Both the position numbers and the translations under genes were made by a program. The notes under the pieces are model-generated. The model worked only from the letters and a program-made list of their open reading frames with translations. It was not told where the DNA came from and ran no database searches. Below are positions 52,510 through 62,973 of a stretch of DNA of 64,000 nt, piece after piece (the stretch's first letter is position 1; every line of letters begins with the position of its first letter). The DNA is from Kastovskya adunca ATA6-11-RM4. Lineage in GTDB: Bacteria; Cyanobacteriota; Cyanobacteriia; Cyanobacteriales; Coleofasciculaceae. The DNA lies in assembly GCA_019359445.1 (NCBI GenBank), contig JAHHHJ010000003.1:248001-312000 (forward strand), read 5' to 3'.

Positions 52510-53033
52510 CTAACGATATTAGAGATGATTGAGAGTTTTATTCAATAGTTTTAATAAAACAGTGGGAATTTTTTTAAATTACGCGATCGCTACTCTCTGT
52601 TATTGTGGTGCGGCGACGACTCCCAAAAGGGTATCCTCCTTCGTTGGGGGATCAGTGCCCTTGGTGTCTTCACCTCAAAAAACAATTAATTCCAGCCTGT
52701 AAAACCTCAGTTTAACAAAGACATTGCCCGATGTTTGTGCTTCAAGGCTGAGAAATTGTCTGGAAAATTTGGCAATCTAATCTGAGAAGGCGAACACCTG
52801 CGCCCCCTATGTACTATCATCAAATACGGACACCAAAAATCAAGTCGATGGCATAGTCGCAGCCCTAGTCAAACTACAACTGATTGCCTAATAACTTGCA
52901 AACTAGTTGTTAAACCTAGAATATCACGTAGGGTTATCCTTCAGGCGCACACTAGCCCCTCAAGAAGCCTCCGTCTGTATGAACCCTCAAGAGAATTGAG
53001 TCCGTAGCAAACATCTTTGACACGAAAGCATCA
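52510..53033. other. Divergent promoter region between asd and tig
   Basis: These 524 bases contain no gene or RNA that I can support. Two short C/G-rich words near 52620-52670 may be remnants of a dispersed repeat. Promoters for asd (leftward) and tig (rightward) must lie here. Confidence 0.45.
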
Positions 53034-54467
53034 ATGAAAGTTACCCAGGAAAAACTTCCCGCCAGCCAAGTGGGTCTGGAAATTGAGATTCCCGCCGAAA
53101 CAACGAAAATTGTCTACGAAAAGGTTGTAAAAAACCTTGCCCGTACTGCCAATATTCCTGGGTTTCGTAAAGGTAAGGTACCTCGCCAGGTTCTCCTCCA
53201 GCGCCTCGGCTCCCAACGCATCAAAGAAGCCGCGCTAGAAGATTTGGTTCAAGATGCTTTGCAGCAAGCCATCAAGCAAGAATCCATTGAGGCGTTGGGT
53301 AACTACCAACTCCGTTCCCCTTTTGAGGAGTTGGTAAAAACCTTCAAACCAGGAGAAACCCTGACCTTCTCTGCCTCTGTAGATGTCCCCCCAGAAGTAA
53401 CCCTGGGTGACTACAGTGGCTTAAGCGTCCAAGCCGAAGAAACCGTCCCTGAACCCGATGTTGTTGACAACTTTTTAGCAGAAAAGCGGGCTGAACAAGC
53501 AACCCTGATTCCTGTAGAAGGTCGTCCAGCTCAGATGGGAGATGTTGCTGTTGTCGATTACAGCGGTCAATTCACGGGGGATGAACCGACAGAAATTCCA
53601 GGCGGTCAAGCAACCGACTTCCAGATTGAACTTGAGGAAGGACGGTTTATTGAAGACATTGTCCGGGGCATTGTGGACATGAATCCTGGGGAAACCAAAA
53701 CGGTACCCGTGACATTTGCCGATGACTATCCCCGCGAAGATTTAGCCGGAACATCGGCAGAGTTTACGATTACCCTCAAAGAACTCAAAGAAAAAGAGCT
53801 GCCGGAATTAGATGATGACTTCGCCCAGGAAGTAAGCGAGTTTGAAACCCTAGCCGAGTTGCGCGAATCCATCGCCGCCCAGTTTAAAGAAAGAGCTGAA
53901 CGGGAAACCGCCACTAGTAAAGAGCAAGCCTTAATTGCAGCACTAGTGGAGAAAGTAGAAGTTGACCTGCCCGAAACCCTGATTGAGCGGGAAGTGGAGA
54001 CACTCCTAACCCAAACAGTGATTCAGTTAGGACAAATGGGCATGGATGTGAAAAATATGCTCACGGCTGACATGGTCAACAACCTGCGCCAGCGATCGCG
54101 CCCTGAAGCCCTAACACGCTTGCAGCAAAATCTCGCCCTCAAAGAAGTCGCCAAACGCGAATCCTTAGAGCCGGAACCGGAAGCCATCGAAGCCAAAATT
54201 GCCGAGATGATGGAAGAGTTCACGGGACAAGAGGTTGACCAAGACCGCCTGCGGGAATTCGTCACCTCCGACTTGCTCAAAGAAAAAGCCCTACAGTGGC
54301 TAGAAGAACACGGCACCGTGGAACTCGTTCCTAAAGGTTCCCTGACTTCAGAAGAAGCAGAAACCGCAGAGGTAGCTGCTGACACCGAAGAAGCCCCAGA
54401 AGCAGAAACTACTCCATCAGCTGAACAAACCCTAGAAGCGGAGGTTAAGCCCTCAGACGCTGAATAA
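53034..54467 (+). CDS. tig: Trigger factor (Tig)
   Basis: This 477-residue ribosome-bound chaperone and peptidyl-prolyl isomerase has the ribosome-binding signature near residue 40 (IPGFRKGKVPRQVL), an FKBP domain (DVAVVDYSGQFTGDEP...ETKTVPVTFADDYP) and a long helical C-domain. The final 40 residues are an acidic Ala/Glu-rich tail that is species-specific. It precedes clpP and clpX, as in most cyanobacteria and many other bacteria, linking folding to degradation of new proteins. Confidence 0.97.
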   Translation: MKVTQEKLPASQVGLEIEIPAETTKIVYEKVVKNLARTANIPGFRKGKVPRQVLLQRLGSQRIKEAALEDLVQDALQQAIKQESIEALGNYQLRSPFEELVKTFKPGETLTFSASVDVPPEVTLGDYSGLSVQAEETVPEPDVVDNFLAEKRAEQATLIPVEGRPAQMGDVAVVDYSGQFTGDEPTEIPGGQATDFQIELEEGRFIEDIVRGIVDMNPGETKTVPVTFADDYPREDLAGTSAEFTITLKELKEKELPELDDDFAQEVSEFETLAELRESIAAQFKERAERETATSKEQALIAALVEKVEVDLPETLIEREVETLLTQTVIQLGQMGMDVKNMLTADMVNNLRQRSRPEALTRLQQNLALKEVAKRESLEPEPEAIEAKIAEMMEEFTGQEVDQDRLREFVTSDLLKEKALQWLEEHGTVELVPKGSLTSEEAETAEVAADTEEAPEAETTPSAEQTLEAEVKPSDAE

Positions 54468-54479
54468 GCCCTTTACCTC

Positions 54480-54526
54480 TGCTCAAGAGTAGAGATGCTA
54501 AACGTTGCGTCTACTGCTCTTGAGCA
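54480..54526 (+). terminator. Hairpin after trigger factor gene
   Basis: TGCTCAAGAG and CTCTTGAGCA are perfect 10-bp arms, extended by partly paired AGAGATGC/GCGTCTACT. There is no T tract, so it may be an attenuator, RNase site or mRNA stabiliser between tig and clpP rather than a full terminator. Confidence 0.55.
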
Positions 54527-54717
54527 AGAACGGCACATCTAAAATCAAGGGAAACAAGGGTGAAAGATGAAATTGACCAAGAATCAGCATCAGCTAATGC
54601 CAACTGAATCCGCAATCAATCATACTTTCCAGTCAGTCCTCAAGCAGTTGAGGCATAATAATCACTAAGAACAGCAAATAAAACGCGGTGCCAGTTAGCA
54701 AACTTAATTTAGGTGCG

Positions 54718-55449
54718 ATGCTAGCCCGCAAATTTGATGCCATTGTTGGTAATATGATTCAATCCCAGTCCCCTGATTATCGAGTTACAAGTCTTAGTTC
54801 TCCAGAGATTCACGCGGTCAACTCTGTTGACCCTAGTGCGGTTGTACCCATGGTGGTAGAACAGTCTGGCTTGGGAGAACGAGCCTTTGATATCTACTCG
54901 CGCTTGCTGCGAGAGCGTATTGTGTTCTTGGGGACGCCAGTAGACGATGCCGTGGCTGACTCTATCGTTGCCCAACTCCTGTTTTTAGAAGCAGAAGACT
55001 CCGAAAAGGACATCCAGCTTTACATCAACTCTCCTGGTGGTTCTGTAACGGCGGGTATGGCAATTTATGACACCATGCAGCAGATCCTCCCAGACGTTGT
55101 TACTATATGCTTTGGTCTAGCCGCTAGTATGGGAGCGTTTTTGCTCACCGCTGGAGCTGCTGGTAAGCGAATGGCACTGCCAAATTCCCGGATTATGATT
55201 CACCAGCCTTTAGGAGGCGCTCAGGGACAGGCAGTGGATATTGAAATCCAAGCTAGGGAAATTCTCTATCACAAACAAACGCTCAATCGGCTCCTCGCTC
55301 ATCATACGGGTCGGGACATAGAAAAAATCGAAGCAGATACTGAGCGCGACTTTTTCATGTCATCGGCTGAGGCGAAAGACTATGGTCTAATCGATCAAGT
55401 TATCACCCGGCAGGATCTTCCGAAACCGGAAGCCGCAGCCACTCCTTGA
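54718..55449 (+). CDS. clpP: ATP-dependent Clp protease proteolytic subunit (ClpP)
   Basis: This subunit of about 243 residues has the serine-protease triad: Ser in [12 protein letters not shown], His in [10 protein letters not shown] and Asp in ERDFFMS. It forms barrels that degrade proteins unfolded by ClpX. The N-terminus is about 25 residues longer than in typical ClpP before the conserved [13 protein letters not shown] choose the ATG at 54718 (AGG upstream); a GTG at 54688 and an ATG at 54754 are alternatives. It is 14 bases upstream of clpX. Confidence 0.95.
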   Translation: MLARKFDAIVGNMIQSQSPDYRVTSLSSPEIHAVNSVDPSAVVPMVVEQSGLGERAFDIYSRLLRERIVFLGTPVDDAVADSIVAQLLFLEAEDSEKDIQLYINSPGGSVTAGMAIYDTMQQILPDVVTICFGLAASMGAFLLTAGAAGKRMALPNSRIMIHQPLGGAQGQAVDIEIQAREILYHKQTLNRLLAHHTGRDIEKIEADTERDFFMSSAEAKDYGLIDQVITRQDLPKPEAAATP

Positions 55450-55463
55450 AGTAAGAGGCAGGT

Positions 55464-56798
55464 ATGTCTAAGTACGACTCCCATTTAAAATGCTCGTTCT
55501 GTGGCAAGTCCCAAGAACAAGTACGCAAGTTGATTGCTGGACCAGGAGTCTACATTTGTGACGAATGCGTGGACTTGTGTAACGAAATTTTAGATGAAGA
55601 GTTGCTGGATTCTAGCACTCCTGCACCTCAGCCCGTGCCGCGTTCTGAGCCACCGCAAAAGCGTCGCGCTCGTTCGGCCGGGCTATCTTTTAATCAAATT
55701 CCCAAACCCAGAGAACTAAAAAAGCATCTTGATGGCCATGTCATTGGGCAAGAGGAAGCCAAAAAAGTTCTTTCTGTAGCGGTCTACAACCACTACAAGC
55801 GCCTGAGTTTTATCCACTCAAAAGGCAAAGGAGGCGTGGATGATGCAATCGAACTGCAAAAGTCCAACATCTTGCTGATGGGGCCAACAGGTTGCGGGAA
55901 AACCTTGCTGGCGCAGACTCTGGCGACTGTTTTGGATGTTCCCTTTGCCGTGGCAGATGCCACCACTCTTACAGAAGCTGGATATGTCGGAGAAGACGTA
56001 GAAAATATCCTGCTGCGGCTGTTGCAAGTGGCGGATCTCGATGTTGAGGAAGCCCAGCGAGGAATCATCTACATTGATGAAATTGACAAAATCGCTCGCA
56101 AAAGTGAAAACCCCTCGATTACGCGGGATGTTTCTGGGGAAGGTGTCCAGCAAGCCCTGTTAAAAATGCTGGAAGGGACAATTGCTAACGTACCGCCCCA
56201 GGGTGGGCGTAAGCATCCCTATCAAGACTGCATTCAGATTGATACCAGTAATATTCTGTTTATTTGCGGTGGAGCGTTTGTTGGTTTAGAAAAAGTCGTT
56301 GAACAGCGGGTTGGGAAGCGTTCAATGGGCTTTGTCCAATCAGGCGAGAACCAATCTAAAGACCAACGTGCAGCAGATGTTTTGCGGCACTTAGAACCCG
56401 ATGACTTGGTGAAGTTTGGCTTGATTCCAGAGTTTATTGGTCGGGTACCTGTAGTTGCGGTGATCGATCCGCTGGATGAAGAAGCGTTAATGGAGATTCT
56501 CACCGAACCTCGCAACGCGCTGGTGAAACAGTACCAGAAGCTTCTGAAGATGGACAATGTCCAGCTAGAGTTTAAGCCCGATGCCGTACGGGCGATCGCG
56601 CAGGAAGCCTATCGCCGGAAAACTGGAGCTAGAGCATTACGCGGAATTGTGGAAGAATTGATGCTGGAGGTGATGTATGAGTTGCCCTCGCGCAAAGATG
56701 TCACGCGCTGTATGATTACGCGGGAAATGGTCGAAAAGCGCTCCACCGCAGAACTCTTGCTCCATCCTTCATCTCTCCCTAAACCGGAATCTGCTTAA
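55464..56798 (+). CDS. clpX: ATP-dependent Clp protease ATP-binding subunit (ClpX)
   Basis: This 444-residue AAA+ unfoldase has an N-terminal C4 zinc domain ([10 protein letters not shown]...[10 protein letters not shown]), Walker A GPTGCGKT, Walker [10 protein letters not shown], and the pore and sensor residues ([10 protein letters not shown]-like [26 protein letters not shown]). It recognises tagged or unstable proteins and feeds them to ClpP. The gene starts with ATG at 55464 directly behind clpP. All motifs are intact. Confidence 0.98.
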   Translation: MSKYDSHLKCSFCGKSQEQVRKLIAGPGVYICDECVDLCNEILDEELLDSSTPAPQPVPRSEPPQKRRARSAGLSFNQIPKPRELKKHLDGHVIGQEEAKKVLSVAVYNHYKRLSFIHSKGKGGVDDAIELQKSNILLMGPTGCGKTLLAQTLATVLDVPFAVADATTLTEAGYVGEDVENILLRLLQVADLDVEEAQRGIIYIDEIDKIARKSENPSITRDVSGEGVQQALLKMLEGTIANVPPQGGRKHPYQDCIQIDTSNILFICGGAFVGLEKVVEQRVGKRSMGFVQSGENQSKDQRAADVLRHLEPDDLVKFGLIPEFIGRVPVVAVIDPLDEEALMEILTEPRNALVKQYQKLLKMDNVQLEFKPDAVRAIAQEAYRRKTGARALRGIVEELMLEVMYELPSRKDVTRCMITREMVEKRSTAELLLHPSSLPKPESA

Positions 56799-56802
56799 AA
56801 AA

Positions 56803-56830
56803 GTAGAGACGTACCCTGATACGTCTCTAC
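56803..56830. repeat. Dispersed palindrome GTAGAGACGTA...TACGTCTCTAC after clpX
   Basis: Two perfect 11-bp arms surround a CCCTGA loop, right after the clpX stop. This GTAGAGACG palindrome is a common dispersed intergenic repeat in cyanobacteria and would fold as a hairpin in the clpX transcript. Confidence 0.8.
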
Positions 56831-56846
56831 GCTCAAATATTTCAAC

Positions 56847-57701
56847 ATGCCTCTAATTAACGTTCGCGGTGTAGAACATTATTACGAATGGCTTAAACAG
56901 CCTGCCTCTACTGCAAAGAAACCTGTTATGGTTTTTGTTCATGGCTGGGGAGGCTCAGCACGGTATTGGCAAAGCACGGCTAAGGAATTGTCCGATTCCT
57001 TTGATTGTTTGCTGTATGACTTGCGGGGATTTGGGCGATCGCGTTTACCGGAAGAACAGCTAGAGCTGCTCTACGAGATGGAAGACTACGCTGAGGATTT
57101 AGCTCTATTGCTAGATGGCTTGCAGCTAGAGCGTGTCTACATCAATGCCCATTCCTTAGGAGCATCTGCGGCGGCGATGTTCCTACAACGCCACCCAGAA
57201 CGGGTAGAAAAGGCAATTCTCACCTGTAGCGGCGTTTTTGAATACGAAGCCCGGTCTTTTACCGCGTTTCACAAAATTGGTGGTTTAGTCGTCAAGTTCC
57301 GTCCCCACTGGCTAGTAAACATTCCCTTTGCCGAACGGATGTTCATGAGTCGGTTTTTGCATCGCCCACTGCCGACATCCATTAGCCGAGCCTTCTTAGA
57401 GGATTATCTGCTAGCGGATGATCAGGCAGCTTTAGGAACTATGCTTACGGCGGTGAGTAAGTATGCGGCGGAAGTGATGCCCCAGACCTTCGCTCAGTTG
57501 CAAATGCCAACCTTGTTAATTGCTGGGCAATACGACAAGATTATCCCGGCGGAATTGGGGCGTAAAGCCGCAAGTTTCAACGAGAAAATAGAGTTTTTGG
57601 AAATGCCTAACACGGCTCACTTTCCGATGCTGGAAGCTCCAGAGGAGTATTTACAGCACGTTCGGGAGTTTTTGGGCGTTGGTTTACCTGCGAAGGCTTG
57701 A
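56847..57701 (+). CDS. Alpha/beta hydrolase
   Basis: This 284-residue alpha/beta hydrolase has the oxyanion loop VFVHGWGGSARYW, the nucleophile elbow NAHSLGASAAA (Ser in the H-S-L-G form), the acid in AGQYDKIIP and the catalytic His in NTAHFPMLEAP. The substrate is unknown. The ATG at 56847 lies 48 bases after clpX, beyond a palindromic repeat; it may be transcribed from its own promoter or from clpX. Confidence 0.9.
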   Translation: MPLINVRGVEHYYEWLKQPASTAKKPVMVFVHGWGGSARYWQSTAKELSDSFDCLLYDLRGFGRSRLPEEQLELLYEMEDYAEDLALLLDGLQLERVYINAHSLGASAAAMFLQRHPERVEKAILTCSGVFEYEARSFTAFHKIGGLVVKFRPHWLVNIPFAERMFMSRFLHRPLPTSISRAFLEDYLLADDQAALGTMLTAVSKYAAEVMPQTFAQLQMPTLLIAGQYDKIIPAELGRKAASFNEKIEFLEMPNTAHFPMLEAPEEYLQHVREFLGVGLPAKA

Positions 57702-57772
57702 ATTGACCTGATGCTTTAGCCTTGCTCAAAACTCTCTTCCCTAGTCTCTAGCCCCTCTTCAAAAGTCTAAAA

Positions 57773-59014
57773 TTACTCTCCGAATCGGATACGGTGCTTG
57801 GCTTTTAGTCCCGTGATCGCTAAAAGCGCTAATCCGGCTAAGGCGGAAGGTTCCGGTACTGAACGAGGAGATTCGGTGGTCAGACTAAAGGCGAGGAATT
57901 GGGTAAACTGAGTTGGGCTAAAGTTGTTATCGCTGACAACAATTAACGACTTTTGCCCAGAGGCTAAATCGGGCCCAAAGGTTAGACCTTCGATATTGTC
58001 TAGGGTCAAACCAAGCTGCTGGAAATCTAGCAATAAGCTTTTCTGAGCAGGTTTAATCCTATTGAGGTTGACAGCACTAAGGCTTTCAATATCGCTAATG
58101 TCATCTGATCCCTCTAAAGACACCTGAAACAGCTTGATCGTATTGCCCGCACCCACAGAAAAAGACCGCTCTAAACTGAGGAATGTCCGGTCATCCAACG
58201 CTAGTAAATCAACCAAACCATTGGTATTGAAGCCATCAGGGAGAGTTGGAGCTTCTGCAACGGGTTCGGTGAGATAGAGGAATTCCTGCTCTGCTCTAGT
58301 TAACAGGTCATATTTCAAAATCCGAGATGGGCTACCGTTATTTAGCCCCGCCGCTAACCCATCTTGAATTAGGGCATTTTCCGTCGCCGTAAACAGAGAC
58401 GTTCCATCGGGGTTAATAGTCAGACTTTCAAACGCTAAGTTGTTGCGAATTCCTGATTCTCCAGTAACAGTGGGTTGAAACTTAGAGGGAACTGGCAGAG
58501 TTTTGAGTTGCTGTCCGGTTAAAGAGAACTCATTGACAAAGGGAGACGTCACTCGACCGAGATCGGGTCTTGCTTCTCCTTCTGAGGAGATGAATAAAGT
58601 GCCTTGGTTAGTTAAAGCAATTCCTTCTGGATCGAGGCTTAAATCGGGAAAAGGCTGACCATTTTCATTAAGAAGCGTGGTGACATCAAGTAGCGTTACG
58701 TCTTCCTGGCTCAAGACACCATCTTCTACGCCGATGTTGAGAGTGTAAAACCGAGCCGGATTTGTTTCGCTGCGATCGTCGGAAATGCTGTAGTAAACAT
58801 TTTTGCTAGCGTCATAGGTAATTCCCGACAACCCTCCTAACTCGGTTCCCTGATATGGGAATCCTGTCGGAAATGTTGACTGTCCGAGAAAGTCTACGTT
58901 GGTAATCGTGATGGCATTAGCCGCAGGTACAGCAAAGAAAGCGTAGGTAAAGCCGCCCAAACAGGTTAAGCCAATTGTTCCTAAACGTTTGCCAACTTCC
59001 GTAATTTTACTCAT
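57773..59014 (-). CDS. Phytase-like esterase-domain protein with PEP-CTERM sorting signal
   Basis: This 413-residue protein has a signal peptide (residues about 12-36). A beta-propeller-like esterase/phytase domain includes GGLSGITYDASKNVYYSISDDRS, LSLDPEGIALTNQGTLFISSEGE and NLAFESLTINPDGTSLFTATENA. The C-terminal VPEPSALAGLALLAITGL with a basic end is a PEP-CTERM signal, so the protein is probably exported and anchored or released via exosortase. It may hydrolyse phosphate esters outside the cell. It is divergent from another PEP-CTERM gene. Confidence 0.88.
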   Translation of the reverse strand: MSKITEVGKRLGTIGLTCLGGFTYAFFAVPAANAITITNVDFLGQSTFPTGFPYQGTELGGLSGITYDASKNVYYSISDDRSETNPARFYTLNIGVEDGVLSQEDVTLLDVTTLLNENGQPFPDLSLDPEGIALTNQGTLFISSEGEARPDLGRVTSPFVNEFSLTGQQLKTLPVPSKFQPTVTGESGIRNNLAFESLTINPDGTSLFTATENALIQDGLAAGLNNGSPSRILKYDLLTRAEQEFLYLTEPVAEAPTLPDGFNTNGLVDLLALDDRTFLSLERSFSVGAGNTIKLFQVSLEGSDDISDIESLSAVNLNRIKPAQKSLLLDFQQLGLTLDNIEGLTFGPDLASGQKSLIVVSDNNFSPTQFTQFLAFSLTTESPRSVPEPSALAGLALLAITGLKAKHRIRFGE

Positions 59015-59306
59015 GACAAGAGAAAAAATATAGGTCTAACCCAGAAGCCTACTATCTGCAAGCTAAGACAAGGTGAAGTTGTGGATAAGAACAAAGTGGA
59101 GTTGGCGATCGCCTCTTTATGAGTCTGGAGTTCCTATAGCCCCAAGCTGATAGCCGAGCATCCTACGACTAGAGAGATGTGATGATTTGAGCGTACTTAC
59201 GGCAGATTCTTATTTTGAACAGTTTTTTAGTCCTCCCATAGCATTTCCTTAAGGTTGCCTCGCTAGGTTAGGAGCATTCCTGCAATACAAAACAGATACA
59301 GTTTCC

Positions 59307-60650
59307 ATGAAAGTATCGAGTGTGATTGATTTCCTAGTTCGCGATCGCTCCAGGGTTGGGTTGACAGCAATGGGGACAATCGGAATTTTAGCGATCGCTT
59401 CTGGGCCGATGCAAGCCGCTAATCTCCGCTTTGCTAGCTTCAATGCCTCCCTCAACCGCAACACCGAAGGACAGCTAATTACCGATCTTCTGTCAGCGCC
59501 AGATAACGATCAAGCACAAGCTGTTGCCGAAATTATCCAACGAGTCAATCCGGATGTCTTGCTCATCAACGAGTTTGACTATGTTGAAAACGGTACAGCA
59601 GCAGAGCTATTTCAAGAAAATTACCTCTCTGTTGGGCAGAATGGAGCGACCCCCGTTGAGTATCAATACCGATACGTTGCTCCCTCCAACACGGGGATTC
59701 CCTCCGGCTTCGATCTCGACAACAACGGCTCTGTAGGTGGCCCAAACGATGCCTTAGGATTTGGTCTTTTCCCCGGTCAGTACGGCATGGCGCTTTACTC
59801 CAAGTATCCTATTCTCACTGAAGAAATTCGCACCTTCCAGAAGTTTTTGTGGAAGGACATGCCTAATGCCCTGCTCCCTGATAATCCCGCCACGCCAGAG
59901 CCGCAGGACTGGTACTCCGAGGAAGAACTAGATGTGGTGCGCCTTTCTTCCAAAAGTCACTGGGATGTTCCGATTGAGGTCGATGGCAGTGTTGTTCACG
60001 CCCTTGTTAGCCATCCCACCCCGCCCGTCTTTGATGGTTTAGAAGACCGCAACGGCAGGCGTAACTTTGATGAAATTCGCCTTTGGGCGGACTACATTAC
60101 TCCTGGACAAGGAGACTACATCTACGATGACTCTGGCACAGTGGGCGGACTGGGGGCTGACAAAAGTTTTGTAATTATGGGGGATCAAAATGCCGATCCC
60201 TTTGATGGAGATAGTTACCCTGGTGCTATTCAGCAGTTGCTGAACAATCCGCGAGTCAATACCAGCGTTACCCCCTCTAGCCTCGGTGGTGTTCAACAAG
60301 CCAGCTTACAGGGAGGAGTTAACCTTAACCACCAAGGCAATCCAGCCTTTGATACGGCTGACTTTGCCGATAACAGTTCTGGCAATCTTCGGGTTGATTA
60401 TGTTTTGCCGTCTCAGGATTTGGAAATTGTCGATGCGGCTGTATTTTGGCCAAAGAGCGACGATCCTCAATTCCCGCTTGTGGGTACGTTCCCGTTTCCC
60501 AGCTCCGATCATCGCTTGGTTTGGGCGGATGTTGAAGTGCAACAGGAGCAAGTTAGCGTTCCTGAACCCTATGTGGGACTATTCAGTCTTGGCATCCTGG
60601 GGCTAGTTGGCTATCGATACCGCCGGAAGCCGTGTCCTGAGGGAAGATAG
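59307..60650 (+). CDS. Endonuclease/exonuclease/phosphatase (EEP) family protein with PEP-CTERM signal
   Basis: This 447-residue protein has a signal peptide and then the EEP fold: LLINEFDYV (metal Glu), a His-bearing middle strand (ALVSHPTPP), FVIMGDQNADP (Asp/Asn) and FPSSDHRLVWADV (catalytic SDH). The C-terminus has VPEPYVGLFSLGILGLVGYRYRRK, a PEP-CTERM signal. It probably degrades extracellular nucleic acids or phospho-esters. The divergent phytase-like gene and this one could work together in phosphorus scavenging. ATG at 59307. Confidence 0.9.
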   Translation: MKVSSVIDFLVRDRSRVGLTAMGTIGILAIASGPMQAANLRFASFNASLNRNTEGQLITDLLSAPDNDQAQAVAEIIQRVNPDVLLINEFDYVENGTAAELFQENYLSVGQNGATPVEYQYRYVAPSNTGIPSGFDLDNNGSVGGPNDALGFGLFPGQYGMALYSKYPILTEEIRTFQKFLWKDMPNALLPDNPATPEPQDWYSEEELDVVRLSSKSHWDVPIEVDGSVVHALVSHPTPPVFDGLEDRNGRRNFDEIRLWADYITPGQGDYIYDDSGTVGGLGADKSFVIMGDQNADPFDGDSYPGAIQQLLNNPRVNTSVTPSSLGGVQQASLQGGVNLNHQGNPAFDTADFADNSSGNLRVDYVLPSQDLEIVDAAVFWPKSDDPQFPLVGTFPFPSSDHRLVWADVEVQQEQVSVPEPYVGLFSLGILGLVGYRYRRKPCPEGR

Positions 60651-61028
60651 GCTTTCATCCAAAGGTTAGTGAGTGAAGGCTCATGGGAGTCTTGCACTAA
60701 TGCGGGAAGAACCCTACCCCAACCCTCCCTGCCAAAGCTACCGTCTATACATAACTGGTTCTTTCTGATGCAAATTTCGTTCAAACCCCCTCGCGTCCCC
60801 CTCGGAGATCCCCCTCCCGTCCCCCTTAAAAAGGGGGAAGCTAGATGTTGCTTCGCCTTTGATATCACGGGGGACTTTGAATCTAGTTCCCCCCTTGATA
60901 AGGGGGGTCAGGGGGGTAAGAAATAGCCAAAAGCTTGATTTTAAGCTTGTGTATACACGGTAGCTGCCAAGGGGAGGGTGCAAGATAAATTGCTGAGCAA
61001 CAGGGGCTTTCGAGGATTACTGTACCGA
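60651..61028. repeat. Intergenic C/G-run dispersed repeats
   Basis: There is no gene in this 378-base interval. At 60784-60925 are runs such as CCCCCTCGCGTCCCCCTCGG, CCCCCTTAAAAAGGGGG and CCCCCCTTGATAAGGGGGG, which form hairpins. Similar runs at 31.04-31.08 kb and within the 39.96 kb element suggest a dispersed family. Confidence 0.7.
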
Positions 61029-61697
61029 TTACAGCGTTAATTGCTTGCCGTAACTTTCACCGAAGTAAACCTGCTCAAGCTCCATGCGACCTCCGTATTG
61101 CTTGAAAGGTTCAGTAGCATAACCCAGTGGTAGCAAACAGCAAACATCTACTTCCTTAGGAATATTAAACGCTTCCTTTACCTGAGAGGCTACAAACCCT
61201 TCCATTGGGCAACTGTCTACACCAAAGCTTTTTGCGACAATCATTAGGTGAGCCACGGCTAGCATTGTGTGGCGGTTTGTCCATACTTGCATGCTGTCGA
61301 AGTTGGGCTTGTTTTCAAAGAGGCTAGGAATAGCCCCCCGCATAACCTCAGCATACTTGTCATTAACTGCTCCCACATCCATACCTTGTTGAATGATGGA
61401 TTCAATGTAGTCTGAGTTTGCTACGCGTCTGTCGCCACAGCAGATTAATACGACGGGTGCTTGTCCTACCTGAGGTTGGTCGAAAGCACAGGCTTTGAGC
61501 TTATCCTTGTTTTCCTGCTCTCGAACGACAACAAAGCGCCAAGGCTGGAGGTTGTAACCGGAGGGAGCGCGTACCCCTAAGCGCATAATTTCTTGCAAAA
61601 TTGCGTCGGGAATCGCCTCTTTACGGAACGCCCTAGCCGCACGACGCTGCTCGATGGCGTCTTTCAATCCCATCGAAGGGTGCATTTCAATTGTCAT
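61029..61697 (-). CDS. Nitroreductase-family flavoprotein
   Basis: This 222-residue FMN enzyme starts with the family signature AIEQRRAARAFRKEAIPD and contains VRAPSGYNLQPWRFVVV (FMN-binding) and SFGVDSCPMEGF. Such proteins reduce nitro compounds or quinones using NAD(P)H. The substrate is unknown. The start is ATG at 61697. It is preceded on the same strand by the PlmA-like regulator with a 36-base gap, so the pair may be co-transcribed. Confidence 0.92.
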   Translation of the reverse strand: MTIEMHPSMGLKDAIEQRRAARAFRKEAIPDAILQEIMRLGVRAPSGYNLQPWRFVVVREQENKDKLKACAFDQPQVGQAPVVLICCGDRRVANSDYIESIIQQGMDVGAVNDKYAEVMRGAIPSLFENKPNFDSMQVWTNRHTMLAVAHLMIVAKSFGVDSCPMEGFVASQVKEAFNIPKEVDVCCLLPLGYATEPFKQYGGRMELEQVYFGESYGKQLTL

Positions 61698-61733
61698 TAT
61701 TTTTTGCTCTTAAGACATTCATACCACTATCAA

Positions 61734-62717
61734 TTAGCCTAAGCCCAACTCTCGTTTTAGCAAGTTAATTGACTTTGTTCCGATATAGTTCTCACTCCGG
61801 ATCAGTTTTGGGGGACGAATAATGTCATCTCTGGCGGCTAAGATTGCCTCTTTAACGAGGGGGTAACTCGCCTGATCGCTAAAAATGGTCTGGGCGCTGC
61901 GAACCAGAGCATTGAGTTTGTAGGCGTCTTTAGTCTGAGCGGTCATTAGAAGTAACTGATCTCCCCGGAGGCTGTGGATGATAATTTCGACGACTTGCAG
62001 GATACCAGAACTAAGACTGACGGCTCCTAAACAGGTATCTTTGGGGAGGTTTTGAATAATCTGGATTTCTTGAGCGTAGTCGTAGATATCTACAGGGATG
62101 ACGCGGACAGATTTGGGTGCAGCGATCGCTTCTGCTTCTTGGATAAAATAGCGACTCGTCACAACTGTTCCCGAATGGGTTTGACCGAGAACTTCTGTTA
62201 GTTCTTCCATCGGCACGAGTTGCACAGGAATTCCTAAGGATTTCTCCAATTCCTGCACCATCAACTCACCCGCTCCTAAATCTCTCGACGGCACAGTGAC
62301 TAACACCCGCGCACTACAGCGCAAGCGCCAATCTATTTCGGCGAGGAACAGTTCTCTGGCTTCACTCAAAGAACATCCCTGTCCTAGGAGGTCGTCCAGA
62401 CTTTTTTCCACTAGCTTGTAAGCTGCCGGGTGCTGATCGAGGATAGGAGAACGGCGTTGTGCACCGCCTTCATGCCCCTGGGCTTTGACATAAATCCCCG
62501 AACCGGCTTGAGATTCGACTAATCCTGTTTCTTCTAGCTGGCGGTACACCTTACTGATCGTGTTACGGTGCAACCCGGTAATCATCGCCAACTGCCGCGT
62601 ACTGGGGAGGCGATGACCGGGGGGAAATTGCCGGGAGGCGATCGCAAACTGGATTTGGTCGAATAACTGCCTAGAGGCAGGAATTTCACTGTCTGGCTGA
62701 ATATGAAACTGAACCAT
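61734..62717 (-). CDS. plmA: PlmA-type GntR-family transcriptional regulator
   Basis: This 327-residue regulator has a GntR winged helix at residues 10-75 (FDQIQFAIASRQFPPGHRLPSTRQLAMITGLHRNTISKVYRQLEETGLV) and a ~230-residue C-terminal domain with Rossmann-like segments (TVVTSRYFIQEAEAIAAPKSVRVIPVDIYDY). This architecture and length match PlmA, the cyanobacterial regulator linked to the PII-PipX nitrogen network and photosystem balance. The function here is inferred from the family. The start is ATG at 62717. Confidence 0.8.
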   Translation of the reverse strand: MVQFHIQPDSEIPASRQLFDQIQFAIASRQFPPGHRLPSTRQLAMITGLHRNTISKVYRQLEETGLVESQAGSGIYVKAQGHEGGAQRRSPILDQHPAAYKLVEKSLDDLLGQGCSLSEARELFLAEIDWRLRCSARVLVTVPSRDLGAGELMVQELEKSLGIPVQLVPMEELTEVLGQTHSGTVVTSRYFIQEAEAIAAPKSVRVIPVDIYDYAQEIQIIQNLPKDTCLGAVSLSSGILQVVEIIIHSLRGDQLLLMTAQTKDAYKLNALVRSAQTIFSDQASYPLVKEAILAARDDIIRPPKLIRSENYIGTKSINLLKRELGLG

Positions 62718-62973
62718 CGACAGAAGCTCTCTAAGAACTCCAATCTGGCGTTTAGTGCTTGATTTTTCACGTCTACACCAGCAGTTGGATGTTTTGTCTC
62801 TAGGATAATCTCCCTACCTAGTTATTGTCTTCTGACACTTTCTGGGTACTTTTTACGGGAGGATGAATGAGGTTATGGGTTCACCCCATCGCCTCATTAT
62901 CCCATCTCAGGACTGACTATTTACCCCATCCCTTAAAATCGAGACGGTGAATTCACTGGCAAGAGCGATCGCA

